Shown: positions 43,143 to 52,658 of the stretch, one piece after another
Layout: every line of letters begins with the position of its first letter
How positions within the stretch are numbered: the stretch's first letter is position 1
Assembly (NCBI GenBank): GCA_964532965.1
Contig: CAZHJE010000002.1
Coordinates: 1-55,501 of the forward strand
Reading direction: 5' to 3'
Length of the DNA: 55,501 nucleotides
Origin: CAZHJE01 sp964532965
Lineage (GTDB): Bacteria > Patescibacteriota > WWE3 > UBA101185 > UBA10185
Translations under genes and position numbers: made by a program
Notes under the pieces: model-generated
The model's input: only the letters and a program-made list of their open reading frames with translations
What the model was told of the DNA's origin: nothing
Database searches by the model: none

Positions 43143-44473
43143 ACTTAAAAAATACAGATAACCAAATATATAACTTAATAAAATTAGAAGAAAAAAGACA
43201 AAAAACACAACTTGCAATGATCCCAAGTGAAAACTACGCGTCTAAAGCGGTTAGAGAAGCCGTAGGGTCTGTGTTAATGAATAAATATTCTGAAGGGTAC
43301 TCTAATAAAAGATACTATCAAGGTAATGAATTTATAGACGAGATTGAACTTATTGCAATAGAAAGAGCTAAGAAATTATTTAATGTGCCTTATGTGAATG
43401 TTCAAGCATATTCTGGTTCGCCTGCAAATACAGCCGTATTTTTTGCTTTATTAGAACCAAAAGATACAATTATGGGGCTTGAACTTGCATCTGGAGGGCA
43501 TTTAACTCATGGTCATCCCAAAGTTACGTTTTCTGGCAAATATTTTAATTCAATACAATACACAGTAGAAAAAAATGGTTATATTGATTACAAAAAAGTC
43601 GAAGAACTAGCACTAAAGCATAAACCTAAATTAATAATTTCTGGTACAACGGCTTACCCAAGAACATTAGATTTTAAAAAATTTGGACAAATTGCCGATA
43701 AAATAAATGCGTGGCATCTCGCTGATATTTCACATATTGCTGGACTCGTAGCCGCAGGCGAACATCCATCTCCAGTAAACTATGCACATGTTGTTATGTC
43801 AACAACTCATAAGACACTACGTGGCCCTAGAGGAGCAGTTATTTTAGGTACCGACAAAGGCCTAAAAAAGGACCCACAACTAGGAGATAAAATAGATCGC
43901 GCAATTATACCAGGGCTGCAAGGAGGTCCACACAATAACACAACTGCTGGAATTGCAGTTTGCCTTAAAGAAGCAAGTTCTGCAAAGTTTAAAAAATATA
44001 GTCGACAAGTAGTACTAAACTCCAAGAGTCTTGCAAATGAATTAATTAACCATAACTTTCAACTTATATCTGGAGGCACCGATAATCATTTAATTTTAAT
44101 CGATCTAGCCAATAAAAATATAGATGGTTGGTGTGCTGCGTGGGCATTGGAACAAGCTGGAATTATAGTTAATAAAAATGCAGTCCCATTTGAAACACGC
44201 TCGGCATTTTATCCTTCGGGCATTAGGCTTGGAACACCTGCTATCACTACACTTGGCATGAAAGAAAAAGAAATGAAAAGAATAGCAGAATATATATGCG
44301 AAGTGATAAACGAGACTGCTATGCTTATTACAAAAGATCTAGACTCTGATAATAAAGATATAAGGCAACAAGCAAGAAAAGAGTTTAAAACAAAAGTTAA
44401 AGATAATAAGTTACTAAAAGAACTTAGAAAAAAAGTTAAGCAATTGTGTTTACACTTTCCTCTTCTTGATTAG
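43139..44473 (+). CDS. glyA: Serine hydroxymethyltransferase
   Basis: PLP enzyme, 444 aa. It begins LAMIPSENYASKAVREA and has KYSEGYSNKRYYQG, DISHIAGLVAAG, and the PLP-lysine K225 in STTHKTLRGPRG. Converts Ser to Gly and charges THF with a methylene group, supplying ThyX. Its start overlaps the thyX stop by 4 nt. Its 3' end overlaps the 3' end of topA on the other strand by 38 bp. Confidence 0.95.
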   Translation: MNLKNTDNQIYNLIKLEEKRQKTQLAMIPSENYASKAVREAVGSVLMNKYSEGYSNKRYYQGNEFIDEIELIAIERAKKLFNVPYVNVQAYSGSPANTAVFFALLEPKDTIMGLELASGGHLTHGHPKVTFSGKYFNSIQYTVEKNGYIDYKKVEELALKHKPKLIISGTTAYPRTLDFKKFGQIADKINAWHLADISHIAGLVAAGEHPSPVNYAHVVMSTTHKTLRGPRGAVILGTDKGLKKDPQLGDKIDRAIIPGLQGGPHNNTTAGIAVCLKEASSAKFKKYSRQVVLNSKSLANELINHNFQLISGGTDNHLILIDLANKNIDGWCAAWALEQAGIIVNKNAVPFETRSAFYPSGIRLGTPAITTLGMKEKEMKRIAEYICEVINETAMLITKDLDSDNKDIRQQARKEFKTKVKDNKLLKELRKKVKQLCLHFPLLD

Positions 44474-46622
44474 TTTCTATCCCCTCATCTGTTTTGGTCA
44501 ATTTGGGGTTTTTCCAACTTGAATAATTACATTCAGGATAATTGCTACACCCATAAAATGTTCTTCCTTTAGCCTTTTTAACAATAATATCTCCTGTATT
44601 ACATTTTGGGCACACCATACCAATTTTTTCTAAATAGGGTTTTGTTGTTTTACACTTAGGATAATTACTACATGCTAAAAATTTACCGAATCTGCCTTGT
44701 TTCAGAATATATACGCCATCCTCGCAACTCTCACATTTTCCAAAATCAGAAATATTATGCCCATTTTCATCTTTTGGAATGTCTTCACTTAATGGGCGGG
44801 CAAACTCACAGGTTGGATAATTAGAGCAACTTAAAAATTTACCGTATTTACCAAGTTTAACTAATAGCCTTTCTCCACAATCAGGACATTTCTCTTTAGT
44901 TTCCTCTAATGTTGTTATGTCACGCTTATTAAGCGTTTTGTCTTTTTCTGCGACTATTTTTTCAAACGGAATATAAAAATCACGTATTGTCGAAACCCAA
45001 TCAATTTTTCCTGTTGCTATATCGTCAAATTTCTCTTCCATAGTAGCTGTAAAATCATATTCAATTACACTTGGTATATTTTCGATAAACAAATCTGTTA
45101 CTACATATGCTACTGCTGTTGGAACAAAAGAACGCCCATCTTTTTCGACATAGCCTCTGCTTTGAATTGTCGATAAAGTCGGAGCATACGTAGACGGTCT
45201 TCCTATTCCAAGCTCTTCTAATTTTTTTATTAGACTTGCGTCTGTATATCTAGCAGGCGGTTGAGTAAAGTGCTGTAATGAGTTAGTTTTATTTAAATGG
45301 AGGGGTTCTCCCTCAATAACATCCGGCAACACATTAATATCATCACTTTCTTTATCTAAACCTAAAAAACTACTTATCCCTAACCACCCATCAAAATTGA
45401 TAATCGAACCAGTTGCCCGAAAACCATAACCTTTTTTAGATAAGACTTTTATTGATGTCTGATCGTAAATTGCAGGTAAACATTGCGACTCCAAAGCTCG
45501 TTTAAAAATCATTAGATAAGTTTTGTAGCAATCAGAGCCTAGCTTATTAATCTTCTTATCACTTGGAATACAAGATAAATCTGTTGGTCTAATTGCCTCA
45601 TGTGCCTCCTGAGCATTCTTTTCTTTTGTTTTATATATATTTGGCTTTTCTGGTAAATACTTCTTTCCAAGCTTATTGGATATAAAGTTTCGTGTATTTG
45701 CTATAAACTCCGGCGACAAGCTTAATGAATCAGTTCTATGATATGTAATTAATCCTTCTTCAAATAGTTTTTGTGCCGCAGACATTGTCTTTTTGGCACT
45801 AAGCCCATAAACATTTGCCATAGTTTGTTGAAGTGTCGAAGTTTTAAGCGGCGGATACGCATGTTTAACACGTTGAGATTTTTTTACAGCATTAACAGAA
45901 AAAGCATCTTTAGCTAAATCAGATAAAACATTGTCTACTTCAGTTTTATTGCTAAGTTTTAATGTTTTTGAATCTTTCTCATATATTGTTGTTAGCAGGT
46001 TGTATCTTTTTTTACTGTCATTAAAAGATACTTCTATTGTCCAGTATTCTTCAGGTGAAAATGCACTTCTTTCCCTTTCTCTTTCGACGACCAATCTCAC
46101 GGCTACGCTTTGAACTCTACCAGCAGATAAACCGTACCGGACTTTTTTCCAAAGTAGCGGCGATAATTTATACCCCACGAGCCTATCTAGTATCCTTCTT
46201 GCCTGCTGTGCATTCACAAGAGCCTGATTAATATCACCTGAATGCTTAAATGCTTCAAGAACTGCTTCTTTTGTTAACTCATGAAATGCTACCCGACTAA
46301 ATTTCAACTTTTTCCCATCTTTTGTTGAAGATAAAATATGTTTTAAGTGCCATGCAATTGCTTCTCCTTCTCGATCAGGGTCAGTGGCAAGTATAATCTC
46401 CTTTGCCTCTTTTGAAAGCTTTTTAAGTTTAGTTACAATTTTTTTTGCTTTTTGAGGTATTTCATATTCAGGTGTGAAGTTATCTTCTATTAAAACACCT
46501 AAACCCTTTTTCGGTAAATCTCGTATATGTCCCATTGAGGCCTCAATACTAAAGTCCTTTGGTAATATTTTATTTAATGTTTTTGCTTTAGTTGGAGACT
46601 CAACTATGACAATCTTTTTCAT
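44436..46622 (-). CDS. topA: DNA topoisomerase I
   Basis: 728 aa, type IA. Toprim domain starts VIVESPTKAKTLNKIL, with DPDREGEAIAWHL. Catalytic Tyr294 is in LITYHRTDS. The C-terminus has three C4 zinc ribbons (CPDCGERL...CSNYPTC, CESC...CSNYPKC, CPKC...CSNYPEC). Relaxes negative supercoils. Promoter TTGACA/TATTCT lies upstream with a leader of roughly 30 nt. Confidence 0.96.
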   Translation of the reverse strand: MKKIVIVESPTKAKTLNKILPKDFSIEASMGHIRDLPKKGLGVLIEDNFTPEYEIPQKAKKIVTKLKKLSKEAKEIILATDPDREGEAIAWHLKHILSSTKDGKKLKFSRVAFHELTKEAVLEAFKHSGDINQALVNAQQARRILDRLVGYKLSPLLWKKVRYGLSAGRVQSVAVRLVVERERERSAFSPEEYWTIEVSFNDSKKRYNLLTTIYEKDSKTLKLSNKTEVDNVLSDLAKDAFSVNAVKKSQRVKHAYPPLKTSTLQQTMANVYGLSAKKTMSAAQKLFEEGLITYHRTDSLSLSPEFIANTRNFISNKLGKKYLPEKPNIYKTKEKNAQEAHEAIRPTDLSCIPSDKKINKLGSDCYKTYLMIFKRALESQCLPAIYDQTSIKVLSKKGYGFRATGSIINFDGWLGISSFLGLDKESDDINVLPDVIEGEPLHLNKTNSLQHFTQPPARYTDASLIKKLEELGIGRPSTYAPTLSTIQSRGYVEKDGRSFVPTAVAYVVTDLFIENIPSVIEYDFTATMEEKFDDIATGKIDWVSTIRDFYIPFEKIVAEKDKTLNKRDITTLEETKEKCPDCGERLLVKLGKYGKFLSCSNYPTCEFARPLSEDIPKDENGHNISDFGKCESCEDGVYILKQGRFGKFLACSNYPKCKTTKPYLEKIGMVCPKCNTGDIIVKKAKGRTFYGCSNYPECNYSSWKNPKLTKTDEGIETNQEEESVNTIA

Positions 46623-46659
46623 ATTATTTCACAATGGCTTCTAAATCAACACTCTAAAA

Positions 46660-46687
46660 AGAATACAACATCTCATTAAATTGTCAA
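46660..46687 (-). promoter_or_regulatory. topA promoter
   Basis: Minus strand TTGACA (46687-46682), 16 bp, TATTCT (46665-46660). The same DNA read forward gives TTGTCA (46681-46686), with TGATAAAAT ending 9 nt before def, so divergent promoters may overlap here. Confidence 0.6.
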
Positions 46688-46720
46688 AAATGTTTAAGAA
46701 AATGATAAAATATAAATATT

Positions 46721-47233
46721 ATGGCAATTAAAAATATCTTACAAATTATCAATGGAAATACCCCTAAGGTTCTAATCACAAAGTGCGAGAATATTAAAAA
46801 CTTTGATGCACAAACTAAAGAGCTAACCCTAGATTTATTAGACACTGCACATGCTCAAATCAACCCTCAAGCAGCAGGACTGGCAGCACCACAAATAGGA
46901 ATTGCTAAAAGAGCATGCCTTGTTAGAAAATTTACTACTAAAGGTGATGAAGAACTTATAAAAGACTATATTTTAATTAACCCCGTGATTACAAATAAAT
47001 CAAAAGATGTAGATGTTAGATACGAAGCATGTCTCAGCATACCTGGAGTATACGGGAAAGTAGAACGACATAAAAACGTCACTGTAAATTATTACGACGA
47101 GGTAGGACAAAAGAAGAGGCTTAAGGCCAGTGGGTTTTTTGCAAGAATTATTCAACATGAACTAGATCATTTAGATGGCATACTATATACGCAAAAGTTA
47201 ATAGGCGAACTACTTAAGGACGAAGAAAAATAA
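46721..47233 (+). CDS. def: Peptide deformylase
   Basis: 170 aa metalloenzyme that removes the N-formyl group. Motif 1 AGLAAPQIG (52-60; first Gly replaced by Ala), motif 2 EACLS (102-106, metal Cys104) and motif 3 HELDH (146-150) are intact apart from small changes. Followed after 2 nt by fmt, the usual def-fmt pair. Confidence 0.94.
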   Translation: MAIKNILQIINGNTPKVLITKCENIKNFDAQTKELTLDLLDTAHAQINPQAAGLAAPQIGIAKRACLVRKFTTKGDEELIKDYILINPVITNKSKDVDVRYEACLSIPGVYGKVERHKNVTVNYYDEVGQKKRLKASGFFARIIQHELDHLDGILYTQKLIGELLKDEEK

Positions 47234-47235
47234 AT

Positions 47236-48210
47236 ATGATAAACGTTGCTTTTTTTGGAACTTCTGATAAATCTACCCCGATTTTAGAAGTTTTGAATAA
47301 AAATTTCAATCTTAAATTATGTGTTACTAAAGTTGACACATTTATAGGCAGAAAAAAAGAACGAAGAGAAACAGAAGTAAAAAAATGGGCAAAAAAAGCT
47401 AATATAGAACTAATAGAAATATACAATCTAAAAGGAGATAACTTATCAAATGTTATAAGAGGTTTGATAAAACATAATATTGACCTGTGTATAGTATCAG
47501 ACTTTAGCTTTATTATTCCTAGCGGAATCTTTAACACTCCAAGATACGGAATGATAAATGTGCATTTTTCATTGCTACCAAAGTATAGGGGTGCAAGCCC
47601 AATACAACATGCAATATTGAATAATGAGAAAACGACAGGAGTAACATTTCAATTAATTAATGCGGGTATGGATACTGGTGACATATTATGCCAATATACT
47701 TATAAGCTACGCGGTACTGAAACTACACAAGAGTTAACACACTCTCTTTATGAACTTGCCGCGGCTAATGTCATACAATGTACGATCAAATATGTAAAAT
47801 GTGATATAAAGCCAAAAAAACAAATTGAATCGGATGCAACATATTGCATTTCAAAGACGCATCCAAAAAGTACATTAATATATAAGGAAGATGCAAAACT
47901 ATCCTGGACTGATGACATGCTTAACATATATGCAAAAATTAGAGCATTTTATGCGTGGCCAATAGCACATACTACCCTACATGACATGAAAAGGCATGAT
48001 CTGAGATATAATACGCAAGGCATATGTTTTTGCATTGATCTTGCACAATGCAAGATTTTTGATACGGCGAAAAGTGATTTAAGTGTTAAAATATACAAAG
48101 CACATATAAACAAACTTAATGGCTGTGCCACACTATGTGTCGACGAAATTCAAGTTGAGGGAGGAAATAAGATGAAATGGAAAGACTTTGTGAATGGATA
48201 TGCCCTATAA
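47236..48210 (+). CDS. fmt: Methionyl-tRNA formyltransferase
   Basis: 324 aa. Formyl-THF-binding core with INVHFSLLPKYRGASPIQHAI (HxSLLPxxRG motif) and TGVTFQLINAGMDTGDIL. The C-terminal OB domain (about 205-324) binds initiator tRNA. It needs formyl-THF, in line with a folate pool used by GlyA/ThyX. Its stop faces rpmB with a 1-nt gap. Confidence 0.94.
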   Translation: MINVAFFGTSDKSTPILEVLNKNFNLKLCVTKVDTFIGRKKERRETEVKKWAKKANIELIEIYNLKGDNLSNVIRGLIKHNIDLCIVSDFSFIIPSGIFNTPRYGMINVHFSLLPKYRGASPIQHAILNNEKTTGVTFQLINAGMDTGDILCQYTYKLRGTETTQELTHSLYELAAANVIQCTIKYVKCDIKPKKQIESDATYCISKTHPKSTLIYKEDAKLSWTDDMLNIYAKIRAFYAWPIAHTTLHDMKRHDLRYNTQGICFCIDLAQCKIFDTAKSDLSVKIYKAHINKLNGCATLCVDEIQVEGGNKMKWKDFVNGYAL

Positions 48211-48211
48211 A

Positions 48212-48436
48212 TTATTTTTCGATAGCTTGAGTTTTCTTTTCTTCAAACTTTATTCTTTTTAAGCAAGATGCACAAATTTTGATTTTAACTTTTTGACCAT
48301 TTATGTCAATTTTTTTGTTTCTTAGATTTGGCATCTGTTTTTTTGTAGTTCTTCGAGTTACTCTACCTCCAATACCTGTTGGAACAAGATTACTTTTCAT
48401 ATAGCTTTTATTACAAACATCGCAAACTTTTGACAT
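48212..48436 (-). CDS. rpmB: Ribosomal protein bL28, zinc-binding form
   Basis: 74 aa. The N-terminus CDVCNKSYM and the later CASCLKR give a C4 zinc set; TRRTTKKQMPNLRNKKI is the bL28 core. Own promoter TTGACG-17-TTTAAT, 10 nt before the ATG. Confidence 0.93.
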   Translation of the reverse strand: MSKVCDVCNKSYMKSNLVPTGIGGRVTRRTTKKQMPNLRNKKIDINGQKVKIKICASCLKRIKFEEKKTQAIEK

Positions 48437-48446
48437 AGCATTAGAG

Positions 48447-48475
48447 ATTAAAACATGTGCACTTTAATACGTCAA
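48447..48475 (-). promoter_or_regulatory. rpmB promoter
   Basis: Minus strand TTGACG (48475-48470), 17 bp, TTTAAT (48452-48447), 10 nt upstream of the start codon. Confidence 0.6.
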
Positions 48476-48485
48476 CTGAAACACA

Positions 48486-49805
48486 TTAGTCTAAAACCGC
48501 AATATTAGCACCAAGAGCTTTATAAGTATTAATAATATCTGGGTATCTTCGCTTTAATATGTCTATCCCTGTAATCTCTATTTCTGCTGTATCACACAAT
48601 GATGCCAAAAAAAGTGCTTTACATGCTTGGATAATACCTGGCGAAACAACTTTACTATCTTTAAAAACAACAGGCCCGTGTACTATAACTCTTTGAGGAT
48701 CGCACACAAATATATTTGCACCCATTTTATTAAGCTCTCTAACAAAATCCAGCCCATTTTCATACATCCAATTTTGAAGTAGTAATTTGCCTTTTGTTTT
48801 AGAAGCAAGGGTTGCCATAACGGGGAGTACGTCTACAGGAAATCCCGGCCACGGCCTAACAGGTAGTTTTGGTAAATCTTCTGAAGCTAAAGCAAACCCT
48901 GAAGTTATAGGATCAATATATAACTCATTATCCCCTTTTACTAAAATGTCTACGCCATCAAAAGTAATATTTATATTAAATTTTTTAAATGTATTTACTA
49001 TTCCACCAATGATATGAGGTAGGTTTGCTCCTTTTATTCTTATGTTACCTTTTGTTATTGCAGAAGCAACAATATACCCTGCAATATCTACAAAATCAGG
49101 TTCGGGAGAAAATTCCGCAGAATTATGCTGTGCTGTACCTGTTATGGTAACAATATTAGAGCCAATACCAGAAAGACTTGCCCCCATTGCTGCTAAAAGC
49201 TTTTCAACTTGTATAACATGAGGCTCACACGCAGCATCTATAAGTTTTAGTGTTCTAGATATACCTGCAAAATACATTAATATGTTTTCTGTAGCTGTAA
49301 CTGACGCCTCACTCTGCCAAATCTCTACATCAGTAGTTAAATTGTTATCTATGGTAAAGGTTACTGTGTCATCGTCATTATTAAATTCAACTTTTGCACC
49401 TGCTTTTTTAAATACATCGACATGCGCAGCAATTGAGCGTTGTCCAAGTAAACACCCGCCAGGCACAGGTACCACTGCTTTACCAAATCTTGCCAACAGA
49501 GGACCAACATACATAATAGACGCTCTCATTTTACCTGCCTGCTCTTGGCTAAGCTCATATTGCGAGATATTAGAACAATCAATAACTACTTTTGAAAGAT
49601 TTGAATCATCGACTTTAGCACCTAGACTTTTTAATAATATAAAATGATTTAATACATCAGATGTATTTGGAACATTATAATAAATAATAGGCTTATTTGA
49701 AATTATGCTAAGAGGTAATACTGCTACTAAAGAATTTTTATTTGGTATTGGTGTAACCACACCCTCAAGTTTATTGCCACCAATTACTTTGATTTTATCA
49801 GACAT
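48486..49805 (-). CDS. murA: UDP-GlcNAc 1-carboxyvinyltransferase
   Basis: First committed step of peptidoglycan synthesis. 439 aa, EPSP-synthase fold. PNKNS has K23/N24, catalytic Cys118 is in PGGCLLGQRS, and the RPWPGFPVDVLPVMATLA segment is typical. The Cys means fosfomycin sensitivity would be expected. It is the only peptidoglycan-precursor gene in the window. Confidence 0.95.
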   Translation of the reverse strand: MSDKIKVIGGNKLEGVVTPIPNKNSLVAVLPLSIISNKPIIYYNVPNTSDVLNHFILLKSLGAKVDDSNLSKVVIDCSNISQYELSQEQAGKMRASIMYVGPLLARFGKAVVPVPGGCLLGQRSIAAHVDVFKKAGAKVEFNNDDDTVTFTIDNNLTTDVEIWQSEASVTATENILMYFAGISRTLKLIDAACEPHVIQVEKLLAAMGASLSGIGSNIVTITGTAQHNSAEFSPEPDFVDIAGYIVASAITKGNIRIKGANLPHIIGGIVNTFKKFNINITFDGVDILVKGDNELYIDPITSGFALASEDLPKLPVRPWPGFPVDVLPVMATLASKTKGKLLLQNWMYENGLDFVRELNKMGANIFVCDPQRVIVHGPVVFKDSKVVSPGIIQACKALFLASLCDTAEIEITGIDILKRRYPDIINTYKALGANIAVLD

Positions 49806-49912
49806 AAGATTAGACGAGTTTTATTCTAACATCTAAAAACTTAAAAGGCTAATTTAGTTTAAAGTATGTGACATGCATGCTAATATTTATGATAAAATGC
49901 ATTAGCACTTAT

Positions 49913-49987
49913 GCCAGCGTAGCTCAGTGGCAGAGCAGGCGCTTTGTAAGCGTCAGGTCGTGGGTTCAAATCCCACCGCTGGCTCCA
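49913..49987 (+). tRNA. tRNA-Thr (anticodon TGT)
   Basis: Acceptor GCCAGCG pairs with CGCTGGC. Anticodon loop TTTGTAA (TGT); CCA encoded. An AT-rich -10-like GATAAAAT lies just upstream (about 49890-49898). Confidence 0.96.
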
Positions 49988-50000
49988 TGAATAACTCTCA

Positions 50001-50086
50001 GCCAGGGTACCGAAGCGGTCAAACGGAGCTGTCTGTAAAACAGTTGGCGTAAGCCTACGCAGGTTCAAGTCCTGCCCCTGGCACCA
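50001..50086 (+). tRNA. tRNA-Tyr (anticodon GTA)
   Basis: Acceptor GCCAGGG pairs with CCCTGGC. Anticodon loop CTGTAAA (GTA); long variable arm; CCA encoded. It follows tRNA-Thr by 13 nt, so both are probably on one transcript. Confidence 0.96.
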
Positions 50087-50090
50087 AAAA

Positions 50091-52202
50091 CTAATATTCG
50101 GTTTCAACAATTGTTAAACTATTATTTTGCTTTTCAAAATGAAAAATCTTGCCAAAACACTCTAAAGATTGCGACTCAATTATTTCGGGATGGCGCTTTT
50201 GATCAAGTATTAAAACAACAGCATTATGCGTCTGCGCATATGCTACTAAATCGGCATATATTTTTTTAGAAACCTCAATATCCAAATTACTAAATGCTTC
50301 ATCTAAAACATAAATGTCACCTTTAAGAAGAACGTCTAATGCATAAAGTATTCGCCTTCTTTGCCCTTGCGATATAGGTGGTTCTGAAAGTATGGCATCT
50401 ACAAAAAACATATTGGCTTCTGGAATATAGTTTTTAAGATGTACAAACGCAGTATATTCAAAGGCAAATGCAATATATTTTACTAGAGTGTCAAATGGTA
50501 TGTCTGAAGTGATATTTGCTATATTTTCTTTTTCAGTACAAGAAATAGAACTATACTCCTTTTTATGTAAATCTCTATAACATTGCTTTACTTGTTCAAA
50601 GAACCATGTAAAGTCACTACTACTCAAAAGATTGAGCTTGTCCCAAAAGGCATTTCCTATATCTGTAAAGTCATCAAAATCTTCAAGGCGTATACCCAGA
50701 TAATAGTCTTTGTTTTCTAAAAAATGCTTTTTTGCATTAATTAGAGATAAAAAGTTAAAAGATCTCACTGCATCAAAAAGAAGGTTATTTTCATTAAAAT
50801 ATTTAATATAAAGACTTATTGCATTCCTATAATTAGTTTCAATGTTTCTTAGCCCACTCATATGGAGCTTTGAAATACCTAAAGACAGCGAAGCGTATGT
50901 TCTAATATCTTTAGTATTTATACACATAGAGTCCGCTTTAAACTCTGAATAGCGTAATGTAATAACTCTACCAAAAACAGATTTCCCCATACCAGAATTA
51001 CCAATTAAAAATGACACTTTACCTGCTGGTATATGAAGCTTAGGCACATGGATTATTTTAGTATCCCCTCCTCTACCTACTTCGTATGTTAACTTAAAAA
51101 TACTTAAGCCAGATGCATTCTTACAGGGAGAATCATGGCGTGCTTGTAATTTTGAATAATATTCTTTTTGCAGCGTAATATAGTTTGCAGGAGTAAGTAT
51201 CTCTTTATAACTAACTATTGTCTCTAGTAAATCATCTAAATAAGCGGCTCGTTCTTCTGCTAATTTTATTTGCATTAAATTGCTAAAAATTACACTGTTT
51301 GAAAAAAGTATTTTTATAACATAAAGGGTACCTAAAACCAGCGATAAATAAAAACTATTAGATATATATAACAGCGGAATAAATATTATAAGTATTGGAT
51401 ACGCTGTATCTGCGGATAATGCAGACAAATTAATCTTTATAGTTGTATTTACGATTTTTTTTAGATGCTCAGTGTAGTCTTTATTATAAAAAGACAAAGA
51501 TGTTTCAAGTAAAAGGGGTTGAGATTCTTTAACAGCCAAATCAAACTGATCACTATATAACACAAAATCTTTCTCAAGAATTAAATATTTTCTTCCAAGA
51601 TAAAGAGAATACATATAAACTGCAAAAATGAATAGATATAGTATGGATAAAATTAAAGAATTTTGATTATTTGAAACAACACTTATAAAGATAAGTACTA
51701 CGGTGGCTAATAAAACACTTATCACGGTACTACTCTTCAATGCTGTGTTGACCAATGCAAGCCCTCCCAAATCTAGCTCATTCATCAAATTTTTAAATTT
51801 GGGAATTGAAGGAAGCCTTTCTACTATAGATAACCGATAATTATCAACAATTATATCAAGAATATTATCTAACAATGTTTTAATTAAACGACGATATGAA
51901 TTTTGATGCACGCTTAATCTATAATCAGAATAAAATAATAAAAGCATACATACTACGACAAAAAATGCAAGGGTACCGTACCAATGGACCTCTAGTAGTT
52001 TTATTTGATTTAAAAAGGTTACAATTACTAGTAACGCCGTATTTAAAAGTGTTTGTGCAAGAAACATCAGCCACAAATATTTTTTTAGTCCTTTGCGATG
52101 ATAGTCAATTTGCTCCACAACAAAAGAAGTTTCATCTGTGTAAACCAATTTTTTAAGATTATTTATTGTACTGTCTCTTAAGAGACCTTGAATAACATTC
52201 AT
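50091..52202 (-). CDS. ABC exporter-like protein with enlarged ATPase domain
   Basis: 703 aa. About six membrane helices (about 45-325) precede a nucleotide-binding domain with Walker A GNSGMGKS (401-408), signature ISQGQ (SGGQ variant, S611) and Walker B IYVLDEA (D634/E635). Walker A and signature are 210 residues apart, roughly twice normal; the extra about 100 aa holds FNENNLLFDAV and a polar stretch. Single-gene half-transporter, so it would work as a homodimer. Substrate unknown. ATG 52202 chosen; an in-frame TTG at 52220 lies 4 nt after a possible extended -10. Confidence 0.8.
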   Translation of the reverse strand: MNVIQGLLRDSTINNLKKLVYTDETSFVVEQIDYHRKGLKKYLWLMFLAQTLLNTALLVIVTFLNQIKLLEVHWYGTLAFFVVVCMLLLFYSDYRLSVHQNSYRRLIKTLLDNILDIIVDNYRLSIVERLPSIPKFKNLMNELDLGGLALVNTALKSSTVISVLLATVVLIFISVVSNNQNSLILSILYLFIFAVYMYSLYLGRKYLILEKDFVLYSDQFDLAVKESQPLLLETSLSFYNKDYTEHLKKIVNTTIKINLSALSADTAYPILIIFIPLLYISNSFYLSLVLGTLYVIKILFSNSVIFSNLMQIKLAEERAAYLDDLLETIVSYKEILTPANYITLQKEYYSKLQARHDSPCKNASGLSIFKLTYEVGRGGDTKIIHVPKLHIPAGKVSFLIGNSGMGKSVFGRVITLRYSEFKADSMCINTKDIRTYASLSLGISKLHMSGLRNIETNYRNAISLYIKYFNENNLLFDAVRSFNFLSLINAKKHFLENKDYYLGIRLEDFDDFTDIGNAFWDKLNLLSSSDFTWFFEQVKQCYRDLHKKEYSSISCTEKENIANITSDIPFDTLVKYIAFAFEYTAFVHLKNYIPEANMFFVDAILSEPPISQGQRRRILYALDVLLKGDIYVLDEAFSNLDIEVSKKIYADLVAYAQTHNAVVLILDQKRHPEIIESQSLECFGKIFHFEKQNNSLTIVETEY

Positions 52203-52303
52203 AACTAGCGGGAGGAACAAGCAAATCGTAGCACTTTAAGTTATGGACTGCAAATCGGTTGACTTTAATATATATCAAGGTTTTAATATCATTGCATATG
52301 TCT

Positions 52304-52378
52304 GCCTGGGTAGTTCAGTGGTAGAACGCTTCCATGGTAAGGAAGAAGTCGAGGGTTCAATTCCCTCCCCAGGCTCCA
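52304..52378 (+). tRNA. tRNA-Thr (anticodon GGT)
   Basis: Acceptor GCCTGGG pairs with CCCAGGC. Anticodon arm CTTCC-ATGGTAA-GGAAG (GGT); CCA encoded. Its last 40 bases are repeated downstream. Confidence 0.96.
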
Positions 52379-52422
52379 AGAGTAGTTTCTTCCTTGCATT
52401 ATTCGCATTCGCTCATAAAGTA

Positions 52423-52462
52423 AAGGAAGAAGTCGAGGGTTCAATTCCCTCCCCAGGCTCCA
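52423..52462 (+). repeat. Exact copy of the tRNA-Thr 3' half
   Basis: Bases 52423-52462 repeat 52339-52378 exactly (40 bp, from the anticodon-stem 3' strand through CCA), 44 bp after the intact gene. The spacer also holds TTCTTCCTT, which can pair with AAGGAAGAA at the start of the copy. The pattern matches an integrase attachment-site scar or a partial tRNA duplication. Confidence 0.9.
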
Positions 52463-52514
52463 GAGATCAACTATCACCATGCTATTTAGGTGTTATACTA
52501 GTACATGTTTGTAT

Positions 52515-52591
52515 AGGGGTGTAGCTCAGTTGGCTAGAGCAACGGTCTCCAAAACCGTGTGTCGGGGGTTCAAGTCCCTCCACCCCTGCCA
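52515..52591 (+). tRNA. tRNA-Trp (anticodon CCA)
   Basis: Acceptor AGGGGTG pairs with CACCCCT. Anticodon arm ACGGT-CTCCAAA-ACCGT (CCA); the 3' CCA is encoded. A decayed relative lies at 53527. Confidence 0.96.
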
Positions 52592-52658
52592 AAGAAACAC
52601 CGTTCAAAAAAACAAACCGAATTTGAATAATGTACGCTGTGTACGTTATCATCCAGTT

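Noticed and set aside
52304..52462. CRISPR array
   Set aside because: Only two copies of the repeat, and they are tRNA sequence; no cas genes are in the window.
52243..52524. Open frames through the tRNA-Thr and its copied 3' half
   Set aside because: They are translated tRNA and repeat sequence, with no ribosome site.
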